From Lineus longissimus (taxonomy: Eukaryota; Nemertea; Pilidiophora; Heteronemertea; Lineidae): a stretch of 64,000 bases of DNA. Made by a program: the position numbers and the translations under genes. Location: contig NC_088325.1 of NCBI RefSeq assembly GCF_910592395.1, positions 8,994,109-9,058,108 of the forward strand, read 5' to 3'. Below are positions 21,304 to 29,692 of the stretch, in pieces. Below the pieces are notes generated by a model. It saw only the letters and a list, made by a program, of their open reading frames with translations, was not told where the DNA came from and did no database searches. Numbering within the stretch: position 1 is the stretch's first letter; each line of letters opens with the position of its first letter.

Positions 21304-22468
21304 TTAGGCTTTTAGACTTTTTATGTCTGAAATTGGTAACCATTCATTGAATTTATCACTGTAACCTTTCCACTTTACTAATCCGTATTTTTTACCTTTA
21401 GTGGTCTTGTACCTCATTATCTTCTCGATCTTGTATTCTATTTGGTCAGGATTGGGAACATAACTTAATTCCTCCTCGTAAAAGTATCCTTGAATTTCTT
21501 CCTTTTGGTAATCTTCAAGTTTGTAGACGATAGGATGAGTGAAGATGATCTGTCTTACTTGAAAGACTTCTTCAGTGAAATTGGGCAAGTAGCCTTTATC
21601 GAAAATAGTCTTGTACTTTGAAATTCTGACACTGTCGCCAATCTTGTACTTCGGGTCTCCAAATGTCTCTTTGAGGTGAAGACCGTAAAGGTTGTACCAG
21701 ACAGTTCCTTCATTCTCCCTTTTTCTGGCGTCAATTGGTTTCATCCTTATTGATGAGTGAAATGAGTTGTTGTAGCCGCTCACCAAGTCATCAAGGGCAT
21801 CGACCCACTTGTCAGTTTCCTTTGCGGTGAAGTACTTCCACATTTTATCCTTTAAAGTTCTGTTGAATCTTTCCACAACTGCTGCCTTCTTACTTGAAAA
21901 TGTAGAGAACCACTCAATGTTGTTTTCTCTCAAGAGTTTTTTGCAAGTGTTGGTTGTAGAACTCATTGCCTTTGTCAAATTGGATTTTCTCTGGTTTAGC
22001 TTCCTCAAATATCACTTTAAATGCATCTCTGATTTCTTCTCCTCTCTTGCTCTTAACGGCCATAGCCCAAGCATATCGACTGAATAGGTCAATTACTGTC
22101 AAAATGAATATGTTGCCTTTATTCTGTTTCTCAAATTTTTGCATGTCCACAAGATCTGCTTGCCATTGTTGATCGATGTAAGATACCATTGTCTTTCGGA
22201 ACGTAAATTTCTTAATGGCCGGTTTGTGTAGTTGGTGAGTTGGTAGTGTGTCTAGAAATTCGTTTACTTCCTTGTACCTGATTTTGTTACTAGTTTTACT
22301 AGTTTTACCAGTAACACTATCTTCCCTTACTTGTTTCCATATCTTACTTAATGAACTGTAAGCCACAGGACTTTCAGGATTGTAGTACAAATCTCTCAGA
22401 TACTGTTCGATGCTGTCTGGGTTAGACTGTTCGATGTTGTCTGAGTCTTTTAGTTCTGTTTTACTCAT
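21304..22468 (-). pseudogene. Polinton integrase (rve family) with chromodomain, frameshifted
   Basis: The first frame (22468 to 21914) contains WQADLVDM with the first catalytic Asp and FDKGNEFYN with the second. The second frame (to 21304) contains VVERFNRTLKD with the catalytic Glu, so the D,D,E triad is present. A chromodomain ends the protein (KIEKIMRYKTTKGKKYGLVKWKGYSDKFNEW). The frame change is near 21955. The enzyme joins element ends to target DNA and makes the 6-bp duplication; the chromodomain may guide it to modified histones. Its ATG and that of the ATPase form CATTTAAATG, 4 bp apart, head to head. Confidence 0.92.
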
Positions 22469-22475
22469 TTAAATG
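22466..22475. promoter_or_regulatory. Palindromic bidirectional start, CATTTAAATG
   Basis: The start codons of integrase (minus) and ATPase (plus) share this 10-bp palindrome; each reads TAAATG in its own direction. Any transcription start for either gene must lie inside the other coding region or at the palindrome itself. Confidence 0.5.
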
Positions 22476-23087
22476 AAGGCAAAAGACATACTAGTTTTCG
22501 GTCCACACAACATGTTGATTTCAGGAGTCACCAATTGCAGTAAGACTCATTTTGCTCTTGACCTATTAGAGAAGGAATATCGTCATAAGTTCCAGAACAT
22601 AGTCATTTTCTGTCCCACTTACTTCAGAAACAAGACGTACAATAGGAGATGGATTTACGAAGACAAGAATGTTTTCATTGTCAATCCAATTGATGTAGCC
22701 AATAATTTAGTCCCAGTGCTTCAATTTGCCACCATGGCCTTCGAAGGGTCACAGACATTATTCATCATTGACGACTGTGCTAATTTGAGAGACACAAAGA
22801 AGAAGGTGTCTGAGTAATGTAATCTTGCCTTTTCCGGTAGGCACTACAATCTGACTGTTTGGTTACTCGTTCAGAAGTACAACTCTGTTGTTAAGGACTT
22901 CAGAGAGAACATAAGGGTTTTAGTCCTGTTTTTCAACAAGGATGAATCGGCAATGAAAGATGCCTTAGAAGAAAATAGTGTTATCCCTAAAGACCAGAGG
23001 CAAAAATACATAGATGCCCTTAAAAAGACGAAAGGATCTAAATTAATCATAAGACTAGAACACCCGTATGGTTTTATTCATGTTTAG
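22473..23087 (+). pseudogene. FtsK/HerA-type genome packaging ATPase with one stop
   Basis: 204 codons plus stop. The Walker A region reads ISGVTNCSKTHFALDLL; the usual GKT has Ser in place of Gly. Walker B is QTLFIIDDCAN. SGRHYNLTVWLLVQ is the downstream sensor region typical of Polinton and adenovirus-lineage packaging ATPases. TAA at 22815 splits the frame just before that region, after which the same frame continues to 23087. An intact enzyme would pump DNA into capsids. It is the only rightward gene in the central part. Confidence 0.85.
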
Positions 23088-23116
23088 TCTTTCTTCTTCC
23101 TTAGTCTTTCTTCTTC

Positions 23117-23542
23117 CTAGTCTTTTTTCTTCTTTCCAACGAAATAGTAAATCCCAAAACCCAAGACGCTCAATCCTAAAATGATCCAAAGGTATTCGTA
23201 ATTCTTCATTTCATCGCTGGGCTTGTAGTAGTCGCTCAATTGCGGTCGCTAGGAATGGTAATTCCATTATGTGGGTTTAAACTGTTGTACAATGAAAGTG
23301 AGGCGTCGGCATTTTTTAAGTCAATTGCCGCTTCATGTTCTCTCTTTAATTCAAGGTTAACGAAGTCAATGGTACTTTTCCTATGCTCATCCCATTCTGT
23401 GCAATTGCTCTTGAGCTAAATTATGTCTCTTTATTTCAGTCTCGTAACCATTCTTGTCTAGTGCTTTGAAAAGGTATCCAGAACCGATGAAGGCTAAACC
23501 ATTCACCAGCGCAGAACCAACCATAATAGCTATTCCTGCCAT
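23117..23542 (-). pseudogene. Polinton small two-helix membrane protein, frameshifted
   Basis: The ATG in CTAAATGG opens MAGIAIMVGSALVNGLAFIGSG, a hydrophobic N-terminus, then RHNLAQEQLHR. After a frame change near 23400, WDEHRKSTIDFVNLELKREHE continues. After another shift comes LSDYYKPSDEMKNYEYLWII with a C-terminal hydrophobic helix and a Lys-rich end at 23117. The whole matches a well-conserved Polinton accessory protein of about 140 residues whose role is unknown. Confidence 0.6.
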
Positions 23543-23579
23543 TTAGTTTCGTGTGATTTTAGCCAAAATGAGTAAAAAA

Positions 23580-24334
23580 TCAGGCGCAGTGAGTAAAGGT
23601 CAATTGGTACTGTACATCAAAACCATTAAGGTCGAAAATGTCATTGTTTTCATCTGTTAGACGAATATTCAACTTGCCAACACTTGATTTGCACGGAATT
23701 TCCATGTTATCTCCAAAGGAATATGCTATCATGTCTCCAAAGTTAGATTCTTTTATCGGTCTAGTGGCTAAGACATCTGATGGCTTGCCATTGCTCATTA
23801 CATTGTTGACGATGTCACAGTGGAAAACAAAATAGTCCATTCATTGGTCTAAAATTTATGGGCCTCTCGCTTACAAACTCGCCCTTTGTTGTTTTATCAG
23901 CATCTAAGGGATAAGGCCATTCTGATTTAAAGCCAAATAATTCATTGCTTTTACCAGAAAACATAATCTGGAAATACTCCGCATTTTTTTCTCTTAAGCA
24001 TCTTCATTACTGTCCTACCAGTGGGTTCATTAACATCAAACTTAACAGTATTTTTGCTTAAACTATTTTCTTTCAATTCATTTGCAAACACCTTTGAAAA
24101 GCTTTCTAGGTCATAGAGACCATCGGGTATTGTGATAACTGCCAACGAAAATCCAAACAACTTAATTTTGTTATTTTTGTTGGCTTTACTTATGTTGTAG
24201 AATGTACAAGGTATCCCTGCAAATGTCAAACTGACGCTAATTACATTCTGAATTTCAGTATTAAGATGTATGGTTAAATCATGTGATTTCTGTTCTGGGT
24301 AGTCACTGGAATTAATGTACACCACGGTTTTCAT
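23580..24334 (-). pseudogene. Polinton penton-type minor capsid protein, two frameshifts
   Basis: Three frames in order: from the ATG at 24334 (VVYINSSDYPEQKSHDLTI), then from about 23990 (FSGKSNELFGFKSEWPYPLD, RPINFRPMN), then from about 23840 to 23580 (NGKPSDVLATRPIK, LNIRLTDENNDIFDLNGFDV). The final part is the conserved jelly-roll end of Polinton minor capsid proteins, which form the vertices in this lineage. The first frameshift is at an A run near 23990. The start is in GTAAATG. Confidence 0.75.
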
Positions 24335-24351
24335 TTACTGTACAGTAAATT

Positions 24352-24588
24352 CTACTTGATTATGTTTCTGGGTAAAATACCTTGATCGTAAAAGTATTCC
24401 AATGTTACATTACTTACTGCTACAATTCCGCCAAGTTTAAGAATCTCTTCTAAGTTTGCCTGACTTGGCGGGCCAATGGCAATTCTCAAGAATCTCTTAA
24501 GTAAATATGAGTAACCAATTGTTGCCATTGACAATAACACACTTTGGTACAGTGTATTGATGATTTCCTTCTTTCCTGGTGTTTCCAT
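24352..24588 (-). CDS. Polinton small membrane-associated protein
   Basis: 78 residues, unbroken. It contains LLSMATIGYSYLLKRFL, then GPPSQANLEEILKLGGIVAVSNVTLEYFYDQG. The pattern of a hydrophobic helix, a PS..NL..ILKL segment and a second hydrophobic stretch is shared by small proteins encoded next to capsid genes in Polintons and adintoviruses. The start is in ATAAATGG. Located between the penton and major capsid genes on the same strand; likely a virion or membrane component. Confidence 0.65.
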   Translation of the reverse strand: METPGKKEIINTLYQSVLLSMATIGYSYLLKRFLRIAIGPPSQANLEEILKLGGIVAVSNVTLEYFYDQGILPRNIIK

Positions 24589-24631
24589 TTATTTAGAATG
24601 AAATCTATTGATTCATATTAACTGTAAAACA

Positions 24632-24773
24632 ATATTAATGTTGCAGTCAAATGATATTAATGTTGCAGTCAAAATTAATGATCTTAATGTTGCAGTCAAA
24701 ATTAATGATCTCAATGTTGCAGTCAAAATTAATGATCTGAATGTTAGTCAAAATTAATGATCTTAATGTTGCA
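24632..24773. repeat. Minisatellite of 26-27 bp units
   Basis: About five copies of a unit like AATGTTGCAGTCAAAATTAATGATCT, separating the major capsid stop from the next gene. The unit contains no ORF and no palindrome of note. The right end overlaps the stop of the capsid gene. Confidence 0.9.
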
Positions 24774-26005
24774 AGGAAACAATCTGTGAATTTTGAATGT
24801 TAACGTGAGCATCAGAAACCACAAATATGTGCATTTTGTATGGTCCCTTTCCAGATTCTTTTGTTATCGACAATTGAATACCATCTTTAGTGTTTTGAAG
24901 CTTTTTGCCCGATCCGTGTAATCTATTGTCTTCAGTAGTTCTCAAGTCCAACCAAAGACCGTAGTTATTCGAGTCTCCATAGACATGTTGCAGTCGTAAG
25001 TTTTCTTTAAGTCTTCGGTCATGAAGTGTTTCTTGATCTCCTCCCATTGATCTAGCATTCTCATTCCTTCTGGAAACACCTGATTAGCAACTCCTTCGAT
25101 GGTTATTTGCACTTTTGTGATGTTAGGATTTTCAAACTTTTCAGAATCTCTTGAACCATCAGTGTAATCAGAAATGAATAGAAGTAATAGTCATTTTATG
25201 GACATTCGAGGAAAATTGATGTTCTCGTTGATCAGCGTTTCATTGGCCTAACGTTGACAGTTTTGAAGTGATCTACCCAGTCGTAATAGATGGAGAAACC
25301 TGAATTGTACTTGTTTGTTAGCGTATTGGCTAATCCCTTGTTAGTTACAGTGTCATATTCAAAACTGATATTTTCAAGTTTGTAATTCATGTTTGCAGTT
25401 GTGCTAGTAACAATGATCTCCTCCTTTGGTGCTAACGTAATCTTGATGATCACATCCTCTTGAATTGGAAACTTGTAAAATGGAGCATAGTTGAAAAATA
25501 GCCCAAAATCTAACGGTATCTTGTACTTGGTTCCAAATACTTTCTTCAGTGTTTTCTCATCACTGGTTTCACCGATAACGTCGGCTTCTGTCACACCTGA
25601 TCTCAACTTTCTAAGATTTTCTGACTGAATACCTTGATAAACCCTGTCGTTACGTTCCTCCTGTGTTAACCACAAATCTTTAAAAGTCGAATAATGACTG
25701 TATTCATTGAGATCAAATATCTGTTCCGTTCCCCACTTAATTACCATCTTGGATAACAGGTTTCTGTCGAGATTGTTAACCACACTGTTCTTTGAATCAC
25801 CAGAAATGGTGACATCAGCTGACAGAAAAAGAGATCTGGGTACAAAGAACGTATTTTCTCTTAAAGCAGGTATTCTAATGTACAATGTTTCTTTTGGATT
25901 AGCAGAAGACGGATTGTGCGTAATGATGTGATGATTTCTCTCGGCCTTTAAACCGAGTGGAATCTTCTGACTCCTTTCAGTGTTGAGAAGTAATCCAGTT
26001 GTCAT
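24763..26005 (-). pseudogene. Polinton major capsid protein (double jelly-roll), frameshifted
   Basis: The main frame from ATG 26005 (TTGLLLNTERSQKIPLG) runs through KETLYIRIPALRENTFFVPR, SGDSKNSVVNNLDRNLL, KIPLDFGLFFNYAPFYKFPI and NVRPMKR to 25232. It continues after a shift as SDYTDGSRDSEKFENPNITK and EGMRMLDQWEE, and after another near 24960 as LWLDLRTTEDNRLHGSGKKL, ending at 24763. The order and the final DLRTTEDN..HGSG..L block are those of Polinton major capsid proteins, which are known to be of the double jelly-roll type. Shell-forming function is inferred from family. Confidence 0.85.
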
Positions 26006-26145
26006 TCTATTTAATTTACATGAAATTGATTTAATTTTACTTGAAAAATCAATCAATCATTGATTTTACTTAGCAGCTTTAATTTTACTTGAAAAATCAA
26101 TCATTGATTTTTACTTAGCAGCTTTAACAGCTTTAACACCTTCTA

Positions 26146-27117
26146 TCAACCATAAATTATGGAGCTAACAACAACAATCACTAGAATGACTAGATGTTCG
26201 GCCATGAACCCAACAACTGCACCAATTGTTTTCAGGAGAAATGATATGATAGAACCGATGATTCCCGGTAAAGCTGCAGCTGATTTCTTGGCCAGTTCTT
26301 TTAGCCATTCAGCAAACTTCTTTATTCCTTCTTTCACTTTATCTGGAATTGATGATGGTTTATCAGGACTTGGTGGGGTTGGACTTGGCGGTCCTGGTTT
26401 AGGTACAGCTTTCGAAGCATTACTGATACCAAGACCTATGCTAAGACCTAAAGCGGTAATTATCATAATCACTGCAGTTACTATTGCAATGATTGTAAGG
26501 CCTTCAACCTTAAAAAGTAACTTGATTCTGTCCCCGAGTGAAATCTGTGAATCTGGTTTCTTCAAGACATCAGTGATCAAACGTTTCAGTCTTTTTGCAT
26601 TGCTTTCAGCTTCTCTGTCTAATTCAAATGCCTTGGCACGTTCACTATTCAGTTCATCTTCCACTTCCTCAATTTTTATTCTAAGCTCATCCTTTTCTCT
26701 GTTTAGCTCTTCCTTTTCGTCTGAATAATCTTCTTCAGAGTTAATTAAGTCTCTTCTTAGAGTGATATTTGCTTCTCCTAGGGTAGCATTGTGTCTTTTT
26801 AGATTGTTAAGTTCTTCTTCTAGGTTAGCATAGTCTATTTTTAGATTGTTAAGTTCTTCTTCTAGGTTAACTATTTTCATATTACTCATATCTCTCTGCA
26901 TCTTAACTGTTGCATGATCATCCCCACTGTGTAATAACCCTCTACGTTCTCTCAAAGCGTTATCTGTAAAACATAATGCACTTAATTCTTGATCAGTAGC
27001 ATCTATGATTTTATTTATTGGTTTAGGTGAAGTGATAATATCATCAATTACTGTCTGTGTTTCAGGGTATACAAATTGAGTTTCCCTTATTGGTGAATAA
27101 CCTTCCATGTCAGGCAT
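26146..27117 (-). CDS. Polinton coiled-coil membrane protein
   Basis: 323 residues, intact. The N-terminal third is polar. A coiled coil spans about 85-180, with two related segments NLEEELNNLK and a Glu/Lys-rich run. Then come a hydrophobic helix LTIIAIVTAVIMIITALGLSI, a Pro-rich linker (PGPPSPTPPSPDKPS), an amphipathic Lys-rich helix, a second hydrophobic part (ALPGIIGSIISFLL) and a C-terminal helix LVILVIVVVSSIIYG. This architecture recurs widely in metazoan Polintons and suggests a membrane-active virion protein; that role is inferred. The start overlaps the stop of the upstream gene (8 bp). Confidence 0.7.
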   Translation of the reverse strand: MPDMEGYSPIRETQFVYPETQTVIDDIITSPKPINKIIDATDQELSALCFTDNALRERRGLLHSGDDHATVKMQRDMSNMKIVNLEEELNNLKIDYANLEEELNNLKRHNATLGEANITLRRDLINSEEDYSDEKEELNREKDELRIKIEEVEDELNSERAKAFELDREAESNAKRLKRLITDVLKKPDSQISLGDRIKLLFKVEGLTIIAIVTAVIMIITALGLSIGLGISNASKAVPKPGPPSPTPPSPDKPSSIPDKVKEGIKKFAEWLKELAKKSAAALPGIIGSIISFLLKTIGAVVGFMAEHLVILVIVVVSSIIYG

Positions 27118-27700
27118 TTTGAATTGCCTCTGTTGGGTCTGGTGAAATTGACTCTTTTGATAGAATTAGTTCTTTCAAACGTTCAACGAATTTTGTGCCA
27201 TATTTGTCTTTTAAAGTTGATTCAGAATACAAGTTTCCATCACCCTTAGTTAAGCAAAAAACTTCACTTTCCCGCCATCTGACAGTATTTTTTCTTTGGT
27301 CGGGTGTAAGATCATTAAGTTCTTTTATTTCCGGAATGTAGTACAGGTCTTGGCCTTCTGATTCACTCTTAATGATTGATGCAAGATTACTCAGTTTATT
27401 CTTGTCATATTTCCATCCTGATGCTTTCAATGCCTTATCAAGTTCATCCTCAATCTCGAGGTATCTTAACTTCTCGATTTCTAAATCAGGGTCAATACTT
27501 CTTGCTCTTTCTGGTGTTGGCACTGGGATATCTAGTGCAAAGAATGAACTATCTGCAGTTAATTTACTATTATCTAGGTCGTAACTTTTGGTCTCATCAG
27601 GTACTGGGGTAATGAATGGTGTTTCAGCAGTACTACTGTTTGCATCATGAAATGGATAACGTCATTCAGTCATTGGGATATCTTCTCCTCCGTCAGCCAT
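27110..27700 (-). pseudogene. Polinton hypothetical protein with early stop
   Basis: The ATG at 27700 (GTAAATGG) opens MADGGEDIPMTE, then TGA at 27662-27664; the same frame continues for about 180 codons. The rest has PTPERARSIDPDLEIEKLRYLEIEDELDKAL, a charged helical segment, and SGWKYDKNKLSNLASIIKSE. No catalytic motif. It overlaps the coiled-coil gene by 8 bp, suggesting coupled expression in the ancestor. Confidence 0.55.
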
Positions 27701-27892
27701 TTACTTTACAGTAATAAGAATTAAACTGCCAACAACAGCATAGAGTAAAAACTTGATTGTTTCATAGGTATCATCAGATTTATTGGTCACATCAGGCCTA
27801 CTTGTTACAGCAGTCTTACTTGTTGCAGCAGTCTTACTTGTTGTGTCAGATTTACTTGTTACAACAGTTTTACTTGTTACAGCAGTCTTCAC
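27701..27892 (-). CDS. Possible small TS-repeat membrane protein
   Basis: The frame has short repeats of the type VTSKTAATSKTAVTS, then a hydrophobic helix FLLYAVVGSLILITV. No ATG is available in frame, so it is either a fragment or joined to the frame of its upstream neighbour, whose C-terminus overlaps this DNA. Confidence 0.35.
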   Translation of the reverse strand: MKTAVTSKTVVTSKSDTTSKTAATSKTAVTSRPDVTNKSDDTYETIKFLLYAVVGSLILITVK

Positions 27893-29066
27893 ATCTTTTA
27901 TTAGCCTTAACCCTTATCTTCTTAGAAGTTTGACTTTGCATCAATGGAGGAGGCAAGGTCTTTTCATTGTTAATGTTATTCTTACCAGGCTTCAAGTGTT
28001 TAGTTGCTATCAGGATATCGTTGTTGTAATTCTAGATCGTACCGATCTTGAGTACCATGTCAGACCCTATGATGTACAGACCTGGGGCAATTACATAGTC
28101 TAATCGTGTGTGAGTGTCCGACAGTGCTTTCTGGTATCTATCAATTGAGGTAGGGATATCAAAATGCTGTTCAATTGAATCACTTAGAAGCTTGATTAAT
28201 TTCTTATGTGCATCTAACTCTGTTCCTGGTTGCCCAGTAATCGGGGTTCTAGTTAGGGCCTGTGATCCCAGTATGCAGTAAACATATGTTCTGATGGAAT
28301 CATTCAATCTTTCTATCCCTGGATTCGAGTAACCTGAGGACGTAAGAGTCATGAATTGTTGGTACGTTTGGCATGGTTTCTGTTCTATCACATCAAATAC
28401 ATTCTTATGTTGTTTGACGTGCCACTTGATGAAAGTATCTGGATATTTGAAATTAGACATCCCAGCGTCCCAATTAGATTTAAACATTGGTGGCATTCTA
28501 TTCTCGTGAACTTGCATTAAGAAGAAATTGATTTTCGAATCATTGATGTAGTAGCCAGGGTCAATTATGCTTGGGTTGTAATCCTGTACGCTCCAGGAAG
28601 TCCACCCCTCATTACTTTTAAACACTGAAAAATCATACTCGTCTTTTAAGCCAAATTCACTTAGTAACTCGCCTAGTTTCCTACGGTTAATGTTATTATT
28701 TGTTTCGTTGAAATTGCTTTCTCCCAAAATGGGGATATCAAGGTTCTTCATAATTTTTCTGATTTGATAGTAAGTGTGGAATCTGTAAAATGATCTGATC
28801 ATTTGATTGCTGCTGTTCAGATGCTCTAGTGAAATGCCACATCCAGTTGTCGCGAACCAGACGGCCATGTTAAACTGATTCTGGTAGAACGCCAGTGGGT
28901 TTTTTTCAAGTCTAAGACAATCATCTATGTTTTTCAATTTTAAAAACCCTGGCGTGATATCACTCTTTTGTCCTTTGAAAAAGCTGTTAGCGGTAACATA
29001 GGCATCAAAGTGATAAAAGTCAAATGTAATGTTATCCTTATGCTTCGTTGCCAATGGGTAATACAT
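27893..29066 (-). pseudogene. Polinton conserved large accessory protein
   Basis: The ATG in ATAAATG opens a 344-codon frame with LATKHKDNITFDFYHFDAYV, AFYQNQFNMAVWFATTGCGIS, FYRFHTYYQIRKIM, NEGWTSWSVQDYNPSIIDPG and RTYVYCILGSQALTRTPITG. After the stop at 28032 the next frame adds NYNNDILIATKHLKPGK and a basic tail (KKIRVKANKR), so a frameshift near 28035 trimmed about 45 residues. It is one of the Polinton-specific proteins next to the terminal repeat; I do not know its function. The conserved basic tail suggests nucleic-acid contact. Confidence 0.6.
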
Positions 29067-29262
29067 TTATCTTACTGGATTTTCCCTGAATCTTACTTGA
29101 ATTTCCCTTCGCGGTTAGGCCAAAAGTTATCAGATGGCAGCACTGTTAACTTCGTGGTTAGGCCAAAATTTATCAGATGGCAGCACTGACGCAATTAATG
29201 TTAAACAGGTGTTAAACAGGTGTTACTGTTAAATAGGCATAAATGTCATTGATTTATTAGAA
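29067..29262. other. Polinton spacer with short direct repeat
   Basis: Contains TCTTACTTGAATTTCCCTTCGCGG and two copies of GGTTAGGCCAAAAKTTATCAGATGG (about 29114 and 29156, 44 bp apart). No ORF recognised. Confidence 0.6.
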
Positions 29263-29347
29263 AGGTTCAATAGCCGAGTGTGTAAAGCATGGAGCTTTCA
29301 CACATGAGGTTATGTGTTAGCGTGGGTTCATTTCCCGGTGAAGGCAA
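29263..29347 (+). ncRNA. tRNA-like sequence at the Polinton right end
   Basis: TAGCCGAGTGTG (29271) resembles a pol III A box and GGGTTCATTTCCC (29323) resembles a B box, 52 bp apart; CTTTCAC in between looks like a Glu-type anticodon loop. The acceptor and anticodon stems do not pair well, so it is not a functional tRNA gene. It could be a tRNA-derived SINE head or a captured tRNA relic. It lies between the last gene and the terminal repeat. Confidence 0.35.
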
Positions 29348-29389
29348 CATATGAAGACGGGTTTTAGTTGTGGCCAATAGAGTGGCTGC

Positions 29390-29456
29390 AAAACTTATCA
29401 CGGCGTGATAAGTTTTTATCCCACTGGGATAAGTTTTGCGGTCACTGGGATAAGTA
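29390..29456. repeat. Palindrome cluster next to Polinton right repeat
   Basis: A 10-bp-arm palindrome AACTTATCAC GGC GTGATAAGTT is followed at once by TATCCCACTGGGATA and a further CACTGGGATAAG. The palindromes abut the inner edge of the right terminal repeat. The left side has no counterpart. Confidence 0.7.
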
Positions 29457-29686
29457 AGTAATAGGGAACCATTTTACCCATTTTACGTATTTTGGTAGGT
29501 TTTGGGAAAAAACCCAAAGACCCCCCTGTGTTAACAGAAATTATCCATGTTGGGTTTTTGGTAGTGTTTGTGGTGTAAAACTTAGTTTTCTTGCCAAATT
29601 TACATGAATAATGGTGAAGGGTGAAGTTTTTTGCCCACGTTTCTAGGATTAGTCGTAGATAGTCGTACATGGGGTTCCCTATTACT
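29457..29686 (-). repeat. Polinton right terminal inverted repeat
   Basis: Inverted partner of 10059-10302. The inner edge starts AGTAATAGGGAACC and the outer edge ends GGTTCCCTATTACT, so it has the same short inverted ends at both edges. The shared body includes the run CCAAAGACCCCCCTGTGTTA. Confidence 0.92.
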
Positions 29687-29692
29687 ACCCTT

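Larger units (their letters stand above)
10059..29686. mobile_element. Polinton/Maverick element, 19.6 kb
   Basis: Starts AGTAATAGGG and ends CCCTATTACT with inverted terminal repeats of about 230-244 bp. It is flanked by a perfect 6-bp target duplication ACCCTT (10053-10058 and 29687-29692). Polintons are known for 6-bp duplications and AG..CT termini. It encodes PolB, integrase with chromodomain, packaging ATPase, major and minor capsid proteins and the usual accessory set. The gene order is a short rightward block (10.3-12.8 kb), a leftward block (12.8-22.5 kb), the ATPase rightward, then leftward genes to 29.1 kb. Most genes carry stops or frameshifts, and PolB is interrupted by another transposon. 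No adenoviral-like protease was recognised. Confidence 0.96.

Noticed and set aside
24632-24773. CRISPR-like array
   Set aside because: Units are contiguous without unique spacers; it is a minisatellite in eukaryotic DNA.
26159-26728. 189-codon plus-strand ORF
   Set aside because: Shadow of the coiled-coil membrane protein gene on the other strand.
29263-29347. Functional tRNA-Glu gene
   Set aside because: A and B boxes are present but acceptor and anticodon stems do not pair.
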